In this document: positions 25,648 through 33,972 of the stretch, in pieces
How positions within the stretch are numbered: position 1 is the stretch's first letter
Layout: each line of letters opens with the position of its first letter
Assembly (NCBI GenBank): GCA_964251385.1
Contig: CAXUJK010000006.1
Location: forward strand, 62,001-126,000
Reading direction: 5' to 3'
DNA length: 64,000 nucleotides
DNA from: CADCVW01 sp964251385
GTDB taxonomy: Bacteria > Pseudomonadota > Alphaproteobacteria > Sphingomonadales > Sphingomonadaceae
Made by a program: the position numbers and the translations under genes
Notes under the pieces: model-generated
Databases searched by the model: none
What the model saw: only the letters and a program-made list of their open reading frames with translations
Told to the model about the DNA's origin: nothing

Positions 25648-26315
25648 CAGACCCAATCCTCCCGGTAATCGTGATTGACTAGCACCATTTCGCCAAGGTT
25701 GGTCGGCTCGCCCCGAGGCGCGCTCGTCTGGCGGTCGACCTGCGGGCCGGGCTTCGGCGTCTCGCCCCGGGCGAGCGCGTCGAGCACCGCGCCCATCGTC
25801 TCGTAAGTCAAGTCCTCGTAATTGTCGTCGTTGATCTGCACCATCGGCGCGTTGGCGCAGGCGCCGAGGCACTCGACCTCGGACAGAGTGAACAGCCCGT
25901 CGCGGCTCGTGTGACCCTTGCCGATGCCGCGATCGTGGCACGCGGCGAACAGGTCGTCGGACCCGCGCAGCATGCACGGCGTCGTTCCGCACACCTGCAG
26001 GTGGTAACGGCCGACCGGCGCCAGGTTGAACATCGTGTAGAAGGTCGCGACCTCGAGCGCGCGGATGCGCGGCATGCCGAGTTGGTCCGCGACATATTCG
26101 ATCACCGGTACCGGGAGCCAGCCTTGCGTGTTCGTCTCCGCCCCGACCTGACGCTGAGCGAGGTCGAGCAGGGGGCTAACCGCGCTATGCCCGCGGCCGG
26201 GAGGATAGCGCGCGATGACGACCTGGGCCTGCGCCGCGTTCGCCTCGGTCCAGGCAAATCCGGACCAGCGCGCACGGACCTCGGCGTCGTCTTGCGGGAG
26301 GGCCATGTCAGCCAT
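25647..26315 (-). CDS. nuoE: NADH-quinone oxidoreductase subunit E
   Basis: Carries the [2Fe-2S] cluster N1a. 222 residues from ATG 26315; a GTG at 26324 and an ATG at 26306 are alternatives. The cluster ligands lie in QVCGTTPCMLRG and EVECLGACANAP, and the helical N-terminal domain contains ALEVATFYTMFNLAPVG. The start overlaps the last bases of the membrane-protein gene upstream. Confidence 0.95.
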   Translation of the reverse strand: MADMALPQDDAEVRARWSGFAWTEANAAQAQVVIARYPPGRGHSAVSPLLDLAQRQVGAETNTQGWLPVPVIEYVADQLGMPRIRALEVATFYTMFNLAPVGRYHLQVCGTTPCMLRGSDDLFAACHDRGIGKGHTSRDGLFTLSEVECLGACANAPMVQINDDNYEDLTYETMGAVLDALARGETPKPGPQVDRQTSAPRGEPTNLGEMVLVNHDYREDWV

Positions 26316-26589
26316 GACGCACACGCCGGGATAGAAGTGAAACCCCTCCTACAGTCAAAGCAGCAACTGCAGCGCAAGCGAATATGGCGTGCAGAAAGTA
26401 GCCGGAATCGTACCAATCAAAACCCAGCTCGATAGCTACAAACAAGAAAAGTGAGGCCAACGCACCCGCGCCAAAGATCTTCAACCAGTAACTTGTTGAA
26501 CCTGAGCTCGGAATGACTCGCATAAACAAGGCCGCTAGAATTGCACCCAATCCGGCGGGTATACCAAAGAACAGGGCGAACCCGATCAC
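26308..26589 (-). CDS. Hypothetical membrane protein between nuoD and nuoE
   Basis: A 93-residue frame with three hydrophobic segments (ALFFGIPAGLGAILAALFM, IFGAGALASLFLFVAIELGF and AIFACAAVAALTVGGVSLL) and a basic end, RRVRHG. The GTG start overlaps the nuoD stop as GTGA and its end overlaps the nuoE start region. No family recognised. Clearly placed within the transcript, so co-expressed with complex I; it could be an accessory or assembly protein, or an unrelated passenger. Confidence 0.65.
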   Translation of the reverse strand: MIGFALFFGIPAGLGAILAALFMRVIPSSGSTSYWLKIFGAGALASLFLFVAIELGFDWYDSGYFLHAIFACAAVAALTVGGVSLLSRRVRHG

Positions 26590-27818
26590 CGATCACACTC
26601 GCCAAACACCACGTCGATCGCACCCAGCACGGCGGTCGTGTCGGCGAGCATGTGGCCCTTCATCATGAAATCCATCGCCTGCAAATGGCTGAACGCGGTC
26701 GGGCGGATCTTGCAGCGGTACGGCTTGTTGGTGCCGTCGGCGACGAGGTAGACGCCGAACTCGCCTTTCGGAGATTCGGTCGCGACATACACTTCGCCCG
26801 CGGGGACGTGGAACCCCTCGGTGTAGAGCTTGAAGTGGTGGATCAGCGCTTCCATCGACTGCTTCATCTCGGCGCGCTTGGGGGGCACCACCTTGCGGTC
26901 GAGCGAGGCGATCGGGCCTTCGGGCATCTGGTCGAGGCACTGCCGCATGATGCGCGCCGATTGCCGCACTTCCTCGACGCGCACCATGAAGCGGTCGTAG
27001 CAGTCGGAGTTGGTGCCGACGGGAATGTCGAACTCCATGCGGTCGTACACTTCGTAGGGCTGCGAGCGGCGCAGGTCCCACGGCAGCCCGGCGGCGCGGA
27101 TCATCGGACCCGAAAAGCCCCACGCGATCGCGTCGTCGCGAGACACCGTGGCGATGTCGACGTTGCGCTGTTTGAAGATGCGGTTGTCGGCGACGAGGCT
27201 GATGGCGTCCTCGAACAGTTTCGGGAAAGTATCGAGCCAGTCGCCGATGTCGGCGAGCGTCTTCAACGGAATGTCCTGATGCACCCCGCCCGGGCGGAAA
27301 TAATTGGCGTGCATGCGCGCGCCGCTGATCCGCTCGTAGAAGTTCATGATGTCTTCGCGGATTTCGAACATCCACAGGTTCGGCGTCATCGCGCCGACGT
27401 CCATGACGTGGCTGCCGAGGTTGAGCATGTGGTTCTTGATGCGCGTCAGCTCGGCGCAGAACACGCGGATGTACTGCGCGCGGATCGGAACTTCGAGCCC
27501 AAGCAGCTTCTCGATCGCGAGCACATAGCTGTGCTCCATGCACATCGGCGAGCAGTAATCGAGCCGATCGAAATAGGGCAGCGACTGGATGTACGGCTTG
27601 TATTCGATCAGCTTCTCGGTGCCGCGGTGGAGCAGGCCGACATGCGGGTCGATGCGCTCCACCGTCTCGCCGTCGAGCTCCATGACGAGGCGCAGCACGC
27701 CATGCGCGGCGGGGTGCTGCGGACCGAAGTTGATCGTGTAGTTCTGGATTTCGGTGTCGCCGACGGTCGGGTCGACCGCGTCGCTCTTGCCCAACATCTC
27801 GTCGACGGCGAGGCTCAT
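26586..27818 (-). CDS. nuoD: NADH-quinone oxidoreductase subunit D
   Basis: 49-kDa-type subunit that lines the quinone site next to cluster N2. 410 residues; the start region INFGPQHPAAHGVLRLVMEL, the conserved YSPMCMEHSY-like segment and the C-terminal FGECDR are all as expected. ATG 27818 overlaps the nuoC stop (ATGA). nuoC and nuoD are separate genes here, not fused as in E. coli. Confidence 0.97.
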   Translation of the reverse strand: MSLAVDEMLGKSDAVDPTVGDTEIQNYTINFGPQHPAAHGVLRLVMELDGETVERIDPHVGLLHRGTEKLIEYKPYIQSLPYFDRLDYCSPMCMEHSYVLAIEKLLGLEVPIRAQYIRVFCAELTRIKNHMLNLGSHVMDVGAMTPNLWMFEIREDIMNFYERISGARMHANYFRPGGVHQDIPLKTLADIGDWLDTFPKLFEDAISLVADNRIFKQRNVDIATVSRDDAIAWGFSGPMIRAAGLPWDLRRSQPYEVYDRMEFDIPVGTNSDCYDRFMVRVEEVRQSARIMRQCLDQMPEGPIASLDRKVVPPKRAEMKQSMEALIHHFKLYTEGFHVPAGEVYVATESPKGEFGVYLVADGTNKPYRCKIRPTAFSHLQAMDFMMKGHMLADTTAVLGAIDVVFGECDR

Positions 27819-28471
27819 TTCTTCTCTCCGGCAGGTGCCGTAGTCTGCGCACCAGGCGCTGCGCCTTCGACCTTTTCATCGCCCGGCAGACGGTACTCGC
27901 CGCCTTCCCACGGCGACAGGAAGTCGAACGTGCGGAAATCCTGGGCGAGGCTGACGGGTTCGTAGACGACCCGCTTATGCTCTTCGGAATAGCGCATCTC
28001 GGTGTAGCCCGAGAGCGGAAAATCCTTGCGAAACGGGTGCCCGCGAAAGCCGTAGTCGGTCAGGATGCGGCGCAGGTCCGGATTGCCGTCGAACAGCACG
28101 CCGTACATGTCGAACACCTCGCGTTCCAGCCAGCCGGCGACGGGCCACAGGCCGGTGACGGAAGGCACGGGCTTGTTCTCGTCCGTCGACAGCTTGACGC
28201 GAATACGGTGGTTCCTGGTGAGCGACAGCAGGTGGTAGACGACCTCGAACCGCTCGGGCCGCGCGGGGTAGTCGACACCCGCGATCTCCATGAGCTGCTG
28301 GTAGGCGAAGTCGTCGCGTAGCGTGCGGCAGACGTCGACGATGCCGGTACGCTCAACGGTGAGCGTCACCTCGCCCACGAGTTCGACCGCGTCCAGCACG
28401 GCATTGCCGAGCGCCGGACGGACGGCATCGATGACGCCGTCATTGGAAGCGTAACGCGGCGCGGACGTCAC
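27815..28471 (-). CDS. nuoC: NADH-quinone oxidoreductase subunit C
   Basis: 30-kDa-type subunit of the peripheral arm. 218 residues from a GTG at 28471 that overlaps the nuoB stop as GTGA. The family signature ERELFDMYG-type segment reads LEREVFDMYGVLFDGNPDLR, followed by RRILTDYGFRGHPFRKDFPLSG. The last 25 residues form an Ala/Pro-rich tail. The longer frame to 28720 overlaps nuoB and is rejected. Confidence 0.96.
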   Translation of the reverse strand: MTSAPRYASNDGVIDAVRPALGNAVLDAVELVGEVTLTVERTGIVDVCRTLRDDFAYQQLMEIAGVDYPARPERFEVVYHLLSLTRNHRIRVKLSTDENKPVPSVTGLWPVAGWLEREVFDMYGVLFDGNPDLRRILTDYGFRGHPFRKDFPLSGYTEMRYSEEHKRVVYEPVSLAQDFRTFDFLSPWEGGEYRLPGDEKVEGAAPGAQTTAPAGEKK

Positions 28472-29016
28472 CGGACGATCGTCCCCACGCGCCGAATCTT
28501 CCGCTGCAACTGCATGATGCCGTAGAGCAGCGCCTCCGCCGTCGGCGGGCAGCCGGGCACGTAAATGTCGACCGGCACGATCCGGTCGCACCCGCGCACC
28601 ACCGAATAGCTGTAGTGATAGTAGCCGCCCCCGTTGGCGCACGAACCCATCGAGATGACGTAGCGCGGCTCCGACATCTGGTCGTAAACCTTGCGCAATG
28701 CAGGCGCCATCTTGTTGCACAGCGTCCCTGCGACGATCATCACGTCAGACTGCCGAGGGCTGGCACGAGGTGCGACGCCGAAGCGCTCGAGGTCATAACG
28801 AGGCATGTTGACGTGGATCATCTCGACCGCGCAACAGGCGAGGCCGAACGTCATCCACCACAACGATCCCGTGCGCGCCCAGGTGAACAGGTCTTCCGTG
28901 GACGTAACGAGAAAACCCTTGTCGTTGACCTCGTTCTGCAACTGCAGGAATCCGGCCGCGTCCGGCGCGATCAGCTCGCTCTCCGTCGGGTTCGGGTTCT
29001 CCGCGGGGCTGAGCAT
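28468..29016 (-). CDS. nuoB: NADH-quinone oxidoreductase subunit B
   Basis: Holds the terminal [4Fe-4S] cluster N2 that reduces quinone. 182 residues; the adjacent cysteines in TFGLACCAVEMIH and the ligands in SMGSCANGGGYY and YVPGCPPTAEALL are present. ATG 29016 overlaps the nuoA stop (TGATG); the frame to 29244 is nuoA shadow. Confidence 0.97.
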   Translation of the reverse strand: MLSPAENPNPTESELIAPDAAGFLQLQNEVNDKGFLVTSTEDLFTWARTGSLWWMTFGLACCAVEMIHVNMPRYDLERFGVAPRASPRQSDVMIVAGTLCNKMAPALRKVYDQMSEPRYVISMGSCANGGGYYHYSYSVVRGCDRIVPVDIYVPGCPPTAEALLYGIMQLQRKIRRVGTIVR

Positions 29017-29402
29017 CACTCCCATTCGAGTGCTCCCACTTTCCATGCGTAGATGTAGCCGAGCGTCAGTTCGGCGAGGAACACCATCATTGCGGCCCAC
29101 CCCGCGATGCCGATCTGCCCGAGGCTGACCGCCCAGGGGAACAGGAACGCGGCCTCCAGATCGAAGATGATGAACAGGATCGCAACGAGGTAGAAGCGCA
29201 CGTCGAATTGGCTGCGGCTGTCCTCGAACGCGGGGAAGCCGCACTCATACTCGGACAGCTTTTCAGGTGTCGGGTTGTGTACGCCGGTTACCCGCGACAC
29301 GACCATCGGCAGGAACACGAACGCCGACGACAACGCGAGCGCGACGCCAAGGAACAACAGGATGGGCAGGTACCCGGCGGCCGCGGAATTCATGAGCGGC
29401 AT
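29016..29402 (-). CDS. nuoA: NADH-quinone oxidoreductase subunit A
   Basis: First gene of the complex I operon: a three-helix membrane subunit of 128 residues. The conserved loop YECGFPAFEDSRSQFDVRFYLVAILFIIFDLE is clear, including the Cys and acidic residues near the quinone chamber. ATG 29402 was used; a second ATG at 29393 is possible and neither has a good ribosome binding site. An inverted repeat lies directly upstream. Confidence 0.96.
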   Translation of the reverse strand: MPLMNSAAAGYLPILLFLGVALALSSAFVFLPMVVSRVTGVHNPTPEKLSEYECGFPAFEDSRSQFDVRFYLVAILFIIFDLEAAFLFPWAVSLGQIGIAGWAAMMVFLAELTLGYIYAWKVGALEWE

Positions 29403-29407
29403 CTAGA

Positions 29408-29445
29408 GCGCGGGCGGAAAGAGAACAAGGCGGCATCGCCCGCGC
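29408..29445 (-). terminator. Inverted repeat between suhB and nuoA
   Basis: GCGCGGGCG at 29408-29416 pairs with CGCCCGCGC at 29437-29445 around a 20-base loop. It fills most of the 60-base gap between suhB and nuoA and could terminate the suhB transcript or fold in the nuo leader. No T-run follows, so the terminator call is tentative. Confidence 0.4.
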
Positions 29446-29462
29446 AGGTAGCGTGCGTTATC

Positions 29463-30263
29463 TTACTTGAGCGCCCCCCCGACGAGCTTGAGCAGCTTGG
29501 AGTGCAGCCCGTCCGCGGCCGCGAGGTACTCGCCCCGTTCGAACATGCGTTCGCCGCCACGATAGTCGCTGACGTACCCGCCTGCCTCGCGCACCAACAG
29601 CGTGCCCGCCGCGGCGTCCCACAGGTTGACGTCTTCCTCGAAATAGCCGTCGAAGCGACCCGCGGCGACCCAGGCCAGATCGAGCGCCGCCGAGCCGAAC
29701 CGGCGGATGCCCGCGACCTCGGGCGAGATCACGTCCAGCAGCTTTTTGTATCGCGGCAGGTCGCCATGGCCTTTCCAGGGAATGCCGGTGGCGATCAGCG
29801 CGTCGGACAGATCGCGCCGCGCCGACACGCGCAGGCGACGGTCGTGCAACCAAGCACCGCGACCTCGCTCGGCCCAGAAGGATTCATCCGTAAGCGGCTG
29901 ATAGACAAGCGATTGCGTGATGGAGCCGTCCGGCTCCTGCACCGCGATCGAGATAGAAAAATGCGGGATGCCGTGGAGAAAGTTGGTCGTGCCGTCGAGC
30001 GGATCGACGATCCAGCGCGGCTTGCTCAGGTCGCCCGCGATCTCGCCGCCTTCTTCCATGACGAAGCCCCAGCCGGGGCGGGCATGCTTCAGTTCGTCAT
30101 AGATCGTCTGCTCCGCGCGCTTGTCCGCTACGGTAACGAAATCCGCGGGACCCTTGCGGCTGACCTGCAGCTGTTCGACTTCGTTGAAGTCGCGCCGCAG
30201 CCCGGGCGCGGCCTTGCGCGCGGCCTTCTGCATGACGGTGATGAGGCCCGAGTGAGCAGCCAA
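29463..30263 (-). CDS. suhB: Inositol monophosphatase family protein (SuhB-like)
   Basis: Mg-dependent phosphatase of the inositol monophosphatase family, 266 residues from a TTG at 30263 (LAAHSGLITVMQKAARKA). Metal-binding motifs are GFVMEEGGE, WIVDPLDGTTNFLHG and NLWDAAAGTLLVREAGG. The first 13 codons of the longer frame (to 30299) fall in the perfect palindrome upstream and do not resemble the family, so they were left out; an ATG at 30233 would remove part of the first helix. Physiological substrate is not evident. Confidence 0.92.
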   Translation of the reverse strand: MAAHSGLITVMQKAARKAAPGLRRDFNEVEQLQVSRKGPADFVTVADKRAEQTIYDELKHARPGWGFVMEEGGEIAGDLSKPRWIVDPLDGTTNFLHGIPHFSISIAVQEPDGSITQSLVYQPLTDESFWAERGRGAWLHDRRLRVSARRDLSDALIATGIPWKGHGDLPRYKKLLDVISPEVAGIRRFGSAALDLAWVAAGRFDGYFEEDVNLWDAAAGTLLVREAGGYVSDYRGGERMFERGEYLAAADGLHSKLLKLVGGALK

Positions 30264-30268
30264 GGTTC

Positions 30269-30338
30269 GTTCGTCCCGAGTGAAAACGAGGGGCGCCATC
30301 GCCCGGGCAAACGCCCCTCGTTTTCACTCGGGACGAAC
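30269..30338. repeat. Perfect 27-bp inverted repeat between efp and suhB
   Basis: Bases 30269-30295 and 30312-30338 are exact reverse complements, separated by 16 bases. Each arm contains CCCGAGTGAAAACGAGGGG or its complement. The element fills the efp-suhB gap and ends five bases before the proposed suhB start, so a transcript from efp would fold a very stable hairpin over the suhB ribosome binding site. It resembles short dispersed palindromes common in sphingomonads and has a degenerate relative at 21393-21436. Confidence 0.85.
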
Positions 30339-30355
30339 GGCAAGTGATTTCCGCC

Positions 30356-30919
30356 TCAGTCGGCGCGCTTGACGTATTCCTGCGCGTAGACATCGACCAC
30401 GATCCGCGTGCCCGCGCCGATGTGGGGCGGAACCATGACGCGAACTCCGTTTTCCAGCACCGCCGGCTTGTAGCTTGACGATGCGGTCTGCCCCTTCACG
30501 ACCGCGTCCGCCTCGACGATCAGCGCCTCGATCGTGTCCGGCAATTGCACGGAGATCGGCCGTTCCTCCCAAAGCTCCATCACCACATCCATGCCGTCCT
30601 GCAGAAACGCGGCGGCATCGCCCAACAAGTCCTTGGACAGGCTCGTCTGCTCGTACGACTCCTTGTCCATGAACGTCAGAGTCTCGCCGTCCGCGAACAA
30701 AAACTGGAAATCCTTGGTGTCGAGGCGGACCTTTTCGACCGACTCCGCCGACCGAAACCGCACGTTGTTCTTGCGCCCGTCGATCAGGTTCTTGAGCTCG
30801 ACCTGCATGTACGCGCCGCCTTTGCCCGGCTGCGTGTGCTGGATCTTGACCGCGCGCCAGATGCCCGTCTCGTACTCGATGATGTTGCCGGGACGAATGT
30901 CCACGCCGCTGATCTTCAT
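30356..30919 (-). CDS. efp: Elongation factor P
   Basis: Relieves ribosomes stalled on polyproline. 187 residues from MKISGVDIRPGNI at 30919; the open frame to 30958 adds a leader not found in the family. The tip loop reads QPGKGGAYMQVELKN with the lysine that is the modification site. C-terminal OB domain ends VDVYAQEYVKRAD. No modification enzyme is encoded in the window. Confidence 0.96.
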   Translation of the reverse strand: MKISGVDIRPGNIIEYETGIWRAVKIQHTQPGKGGAYMQVELKNLIDGRKNNVRFRSAESVEKVRLDTKDFQFLFADGETLTFMDKESYEQTSLSKDLLGDAAAFLQDGMDVVMELWEERPISVQLPDTIEALIVEADAVVKGQTASSSYKPAVLENGVRVMVPPHIGAGTRIVVDVYAQEYVKRAD

Positions 30920-30992
30920 GCAGGTCTCGATGAGAAGAAGGAGGCGTGTCTCTAGCAAGCTCGCGGACCGAGCGGAAGCCGTTGCCGTCCCG

Positions 30993-31532
30993 CTAGACGC
31001 CGAGCATGTCCTGAAGCTTGCGCACCGTTCGCCAATTGCGAGTTGTGACAGGCGAGCCCGCCAGCCGGTCGAACAGCGCCGGCGACAACCGCGATCGTCC
31101 CGCTCCGGCGGGGTAATGCACCCACAGCGCGCCGCGATCCTCGACGACCCGCTCCCCCGCGTCCGCGCGCGCGGTCAGCGCATCGGCGGCTCCTGACAGG
31201 AGCGTATTTTTCGACAGGCAGAGCATCAGGCGGTTGGGTTCGTCCCGCCCCGCCTCTGGAAAAGGACTACCCGCACTGTACACGCTCCATTGCGCGGCGG
31301 AGCGGGCGATGACCGGGATCGACAAACCGAAACGTTGCTCGACGGCTCGCTCGAGTGACGCTTCAACGGCTCTCGGCTCCTCTGCGGCTTCGATCAGGAC
31401 ATTGCCGCTCGCGATGTAAGTGCGGACTTCGGCGAAGCCGAGCGCGACGCACTCGGCGCGAAGCACATCCATGGGCACCTTGTTGCCGCCACCCACGTTG
31501 ATGCCGCGCAACAGGCATACCAGGCGCGCCAA
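30993..31532 (-). CDS. DUF1697 family protein
   Basis: A 179-residue cytoplasmic protein with the family signature LVCLLRGINVGGGNKVPMDVL at the start, then TYIASGNVLIEA and a C-terminal TTRNWRTVRKLQDML. Function is unknown in the family. A TTG at 31532, right behind the stop of the M23 peptidase gene, was taken as the start because the homologous region begins there; no ATG is available. Confidence 0.88.
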   Translation of the reverse strand: MARLVCLLRGINVGGGNKVPMDVLRAECVALGFAEVRTYIASGNVLIEAAEEPRAVEASLERAVEQRFGLSIPVIARSAAQWSVYSAGSPFPEAGRDEPNRLMLCLSKNTLLSGAADALTARADAGERVVEDRGALWVHYPAGAGRSRLSPALFDRLAGSPVTTRNWRTVRKLQDMLGV

Positions 31533-31534
31533 GC

Positions 31535-32161
31535 CTAGTTCGCGGTCCGCGTGCCGCCGCCCGCGAGCAGCGGGTACGGATTGACCGGGCTGCCTTCCCA
31601 AAACCCGTCACCCTCACCAATGCGGTTGACCGCGAAGTGGAGGTGCGGGCCGCCGGGGTTCGCGTTGCCCGTGTAGCCGACGCGGCCCAGCATCTGCCCG
31701 CGCGCGATCGGCATGCCTTCGGTCAGCCCGGGCGCGTAGTCCTGAAGATGCGCGTAATAGTAGCTCCACTTCCCGTCGAGCGAACGCACGTAGGCGGTGA
31801 TGCCGCCGCCGCCCTTGGAAAAGAACTTCTTCTCGAGTCTGCCCGCCGCCGCCGCGACGACGGGGGTCCCGGATGGAGCCATGATGTCGATCGCATCGTG
31901 GACGCGGGCACCGCCCGCCCGGGCCTGCGTGAACGTGTCGATCAGGTCGGCAGTCGTCACGCCCGCGACCGGAACCGCCATTCCCGCCGGCCCGACGACG
32001 ACCGCCGGCGTCACCGCTACCGGGACCTTGCCCGCAGCGGCGACGACGATCGGCTTGTCGCCTTCAAGCTCTCCACCCGTGTTGAACGCCAGCAGCCAGA
32101 AGACGCTCGTCAAGGCTGCGGTGACGACGGCCGTGCCGAAGATCGTAAAACCTCGTCCCAC
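31535..32161 (-). CDS. Membrane-anchored M23 family peptidase
   Basis: Putative cell-wall endopeptidase of 208 residues. One N-terminal membrane helix (FTIFGTAVVTAALTSVFWLL) anchors it with the LytM/M23 domain in the periplasm. Zinc ligands are visible in VHDAIDIMAPSGTPV (H-x3-D) and GGPHLHFAVN (HxH). It could cleave peptidoglycan cross-links or act in envelope remodelling; it lies next to an L,D-transpeptidase gene on the same strand. Confidence 0.9.
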   Translation of the reverse strand: MGRGFTIFGTAVVTAALTSVFWLLAFNTGGELEGDKPIVVAAAGKVPVAVTPAVVVGPAGMAVPVAGVTTADLIDTFTQARAGGARVHDAIDIMAPSGTPVVAAAAGRLEKKFFSKGGGGITAYVRSLDGKWSYYYAHLQDYAPGLTEGMPIARGQMLGRVGYTGNANPGGPHLHFAVNRIGEGDGFWEGSPVNPYPLLAGGGTRTAN

Positions 32162-32189
32162 AGTCCGCCATCTCCCCGGAAGTCGGCAA

Positions 32190-33230
32190 TTATGCTTGGA
32201 ACGTGGCCTCCGTACCAGCCTTGATCATTCGGCTCAGCCGAAGAACATCCCAGTTGGCCATGCGGATGCATCCCGCGCTCTCCGCGCGGCCGAGCGTCTG
32301 CGGCTCGGGCGTGCCGTGGATGCCGTAATGTTCCTTGGTGATGTCGAGCCAGGCGACACCCACAGGTCCGTTGGGACCCGGCGGCAGACGCTGTTCCTTC
32401 TCGTCCTTGGACACGTACCACAGTAGTTCCGGCTGGAACTGGAACGGCGGGAGATAGGCGAAGGTCGTGACCTTCCATTTCCCGAGCGGCAGCGGATCAC
32501 GTTTGCTACCCATCGACACAGGAAACTGGCCTATGAGGCGGTCGCCGTCGAAAACCTGCAGCACGCGCTCCGACTTGTCGACGACGACGCGGTCGCCCCG
32601 CTGCTGGTTGGCGTCGACGTTGAGGTCGCTGAACAGCTTGGCGTGCTCACCCTTGAGTCCTTCGTACGTGCGCGACGACGGCAGGACATTGGGGAAGCGC
32701 AGCACCGCGCCCGGCCGAAGCTGCGCGTCCGGACGGTTAATCGCGGCCAACGTCTTTGGCGTCGTGTGAAACTTCTCGGCCAGCTTCTCGATCGGCGATC
32801 TGTAAGCGAGGAACTTCAGCTTTGCTTTGTCTTCGGCTTTCTCCGGGAACGGGTTGACGAAAGGTCCCGCGAGATCCTCGGGCGTCACGCGGAGCATCCG
32901 CGTCGCCGGCATTGTGTTCTGGAGCAGCGCCTGGCGCGTCGGAATGTCGAGCTTGCCGGAAATCGGCAACCCGCGCGATTTCTGAAAGCCCGTGACCGCG
33001 TCGTCGAACGAGATGCCCGGCTTGCCGTCGATCGGCCCCGGCGAGAAACCGGCCTTGTCGAGCAGGACCTGCGCATGAAAGATGGTGCCGTCGATGGACG
33101 ATCCGGACTTGCCCGAAGCCGCCGAAGCCTTGGTTTGCGGAGCGGCCGGGCCCTGCGCGACGGCGGCACCCGCGACGCCGATCGCGGCGGCGGCGAGCCA
33201 GATTGTTTTCGATGCGATGGGCTTGAACAC
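32190..33230 (-). CDS. L,D-transpeptidase (YkuD domain) with peptidoglycan-binding domain
   Basis: Cross-links peptidoglycan or attaches proteins to it. The GTG at 33230 has AAGGAG seven bases upstream and yields 346 residues: a signal peptide (TIWLAAAAIGVAGAAVAQG), a peptidoglycan-binding helix bundle (HAQVLLDKAGFSPGPIDGK), a LysM-like stretch (LAEKFHTTPKTLAAINRPD) and a C-terminal YkuD domain whose active site reads GIHGTPEP...SAGCIRM with the catalytic Cys. Earlier start sites up to 33338 lie ahead of this ribosome binding site. Confidence 0.93.
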   Translation of the reverse strand: MFKPIASKTIWLAAAAIGVAGAAVAQGPAAPQTKASAASGKSGSSIDGTIFHAQVLLDKAGFSPGPIDGKPGISFDDAVTGFQKSRGLPISGKLDIPTRQALLQNTMPATRMLRVTPEDLAGPFVNPFPEKAEDKAKLKFLAYRSPIEKLAEKFHTTPKTLAAINRPDAQLRPGAVLRFPNVLPSSRTYEGLKGEHAKLFSDLNVDANQQRGDRVVVDKSERVLQVFDGDRLIGQFPVSMGSKRDPLPLGKWKVTTFAYLPPFQFQPELLWYVSKDEKEQRLPPGPNGPVGVAWLDITKEHYGIHGTPEPQTLGRAESAGCIRMANWDVLRLSRMIKAGTEATFQA

Positions 33231-33288
33231 AGGTACGCTCCTTGAACAGGTTTCGGCGGCATAACGACCTTGCGGCGTCGAGGTTGCC

Positions 33289-33972
33289 TCAGCCGGCAAG
33301 CACTTCGGTAAATGCGCGTACCGCCACGTCCGGTCCATCGGGATGCGCCCACACCGCGCTCACGACCGCGATGAAGTCCGCGCCCGCTTCGATCAACGGC
33401 GTCGCGTTCGCGGGCGTGATGCCGCCGATCGCGACGCTCGGGATGCCCGACAGCGTCGCCCACCATGACAGGATGGACGGACCGGGACGGTACGTCGTCG
33501 CGTGCGTGTCCGTGGGGTAGAAGGCACCGAACGCCACATAGTCCGCGCCCGCTTCCCCTGCCTCCATCGCGAGGTGGCGGCTGTCGTGGCACGTTCGCCC
33601 GATCTGCGCCTTAGGGCCGAGCAGGGCGCGCGCGGCCGACGGGTCTCCATCGGACTGGCCCAGATGCACGCCGTCGCACCCGAGCTTCGCCGCGAGGTCC
33701 ATGCGGTCGTTGAGCAGGAACGCGACGTCGTGCGCCGCGCAGACCGGGATCAGCGCTTCGGCGGCACGCAGGATGTGGTCGTCAGCGACGTTCTTGAGCC
33801 GCAGCTGGAACGCGGCGACCGGACCTGCACCTAGCGCCTGCTGCAAAGTCGGGGCGAAGTCGGGTCCGATGGTATCCGGCGACACGAGGTAGAGCTGGCA
33901 CGCGGGCCGACGTTCGCGCTCGAATGCGGAGGCGAACTCCGGATCGAGCGGGACCTCGTCCGCCTCGCTCAC
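33289..33972 (-). CDS. thiE: Thiamine-phosphate synthase
   Basis: Joins the pyrimidine and thiazole halves of thiamine. 227 residues; motifs LLNDRMDLAAKLGCDGVHLGQSDGD, GRTCHDSRHLAMEAGEAGADYVAFGAFYPT and AIGGITPANATPLIEAGADFIAVVSAVW are diagnostic. The GTG at 33972 overlaps the fba stop (GTGA), so it is translated from the glycolytic transcript; no thiamine riboswitch precedes it. It has an acidic 20-residue N-terminal extension. Confidence 0.94.
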   Translation of the reverse strand: MSEADEVPLDPEFASAFERERRPACQLYLVSPDTIGPDFAPTLQQALGAGPVAAFQLRLKNVADDHILRAAEALIPVCAAHDVAFLLNDRMDLAAKLGCDGVHLGQSDGDPSAARALLGPKAQIGRTCHDSRHLAMEAGEAGADYVAFGAFYPTDTHATTYRPGPSILSWWATLSGIPSVAIGGITPANATPLIEAGADFIAVVSAVWAHPDGPDVAVRAFTEVLAG

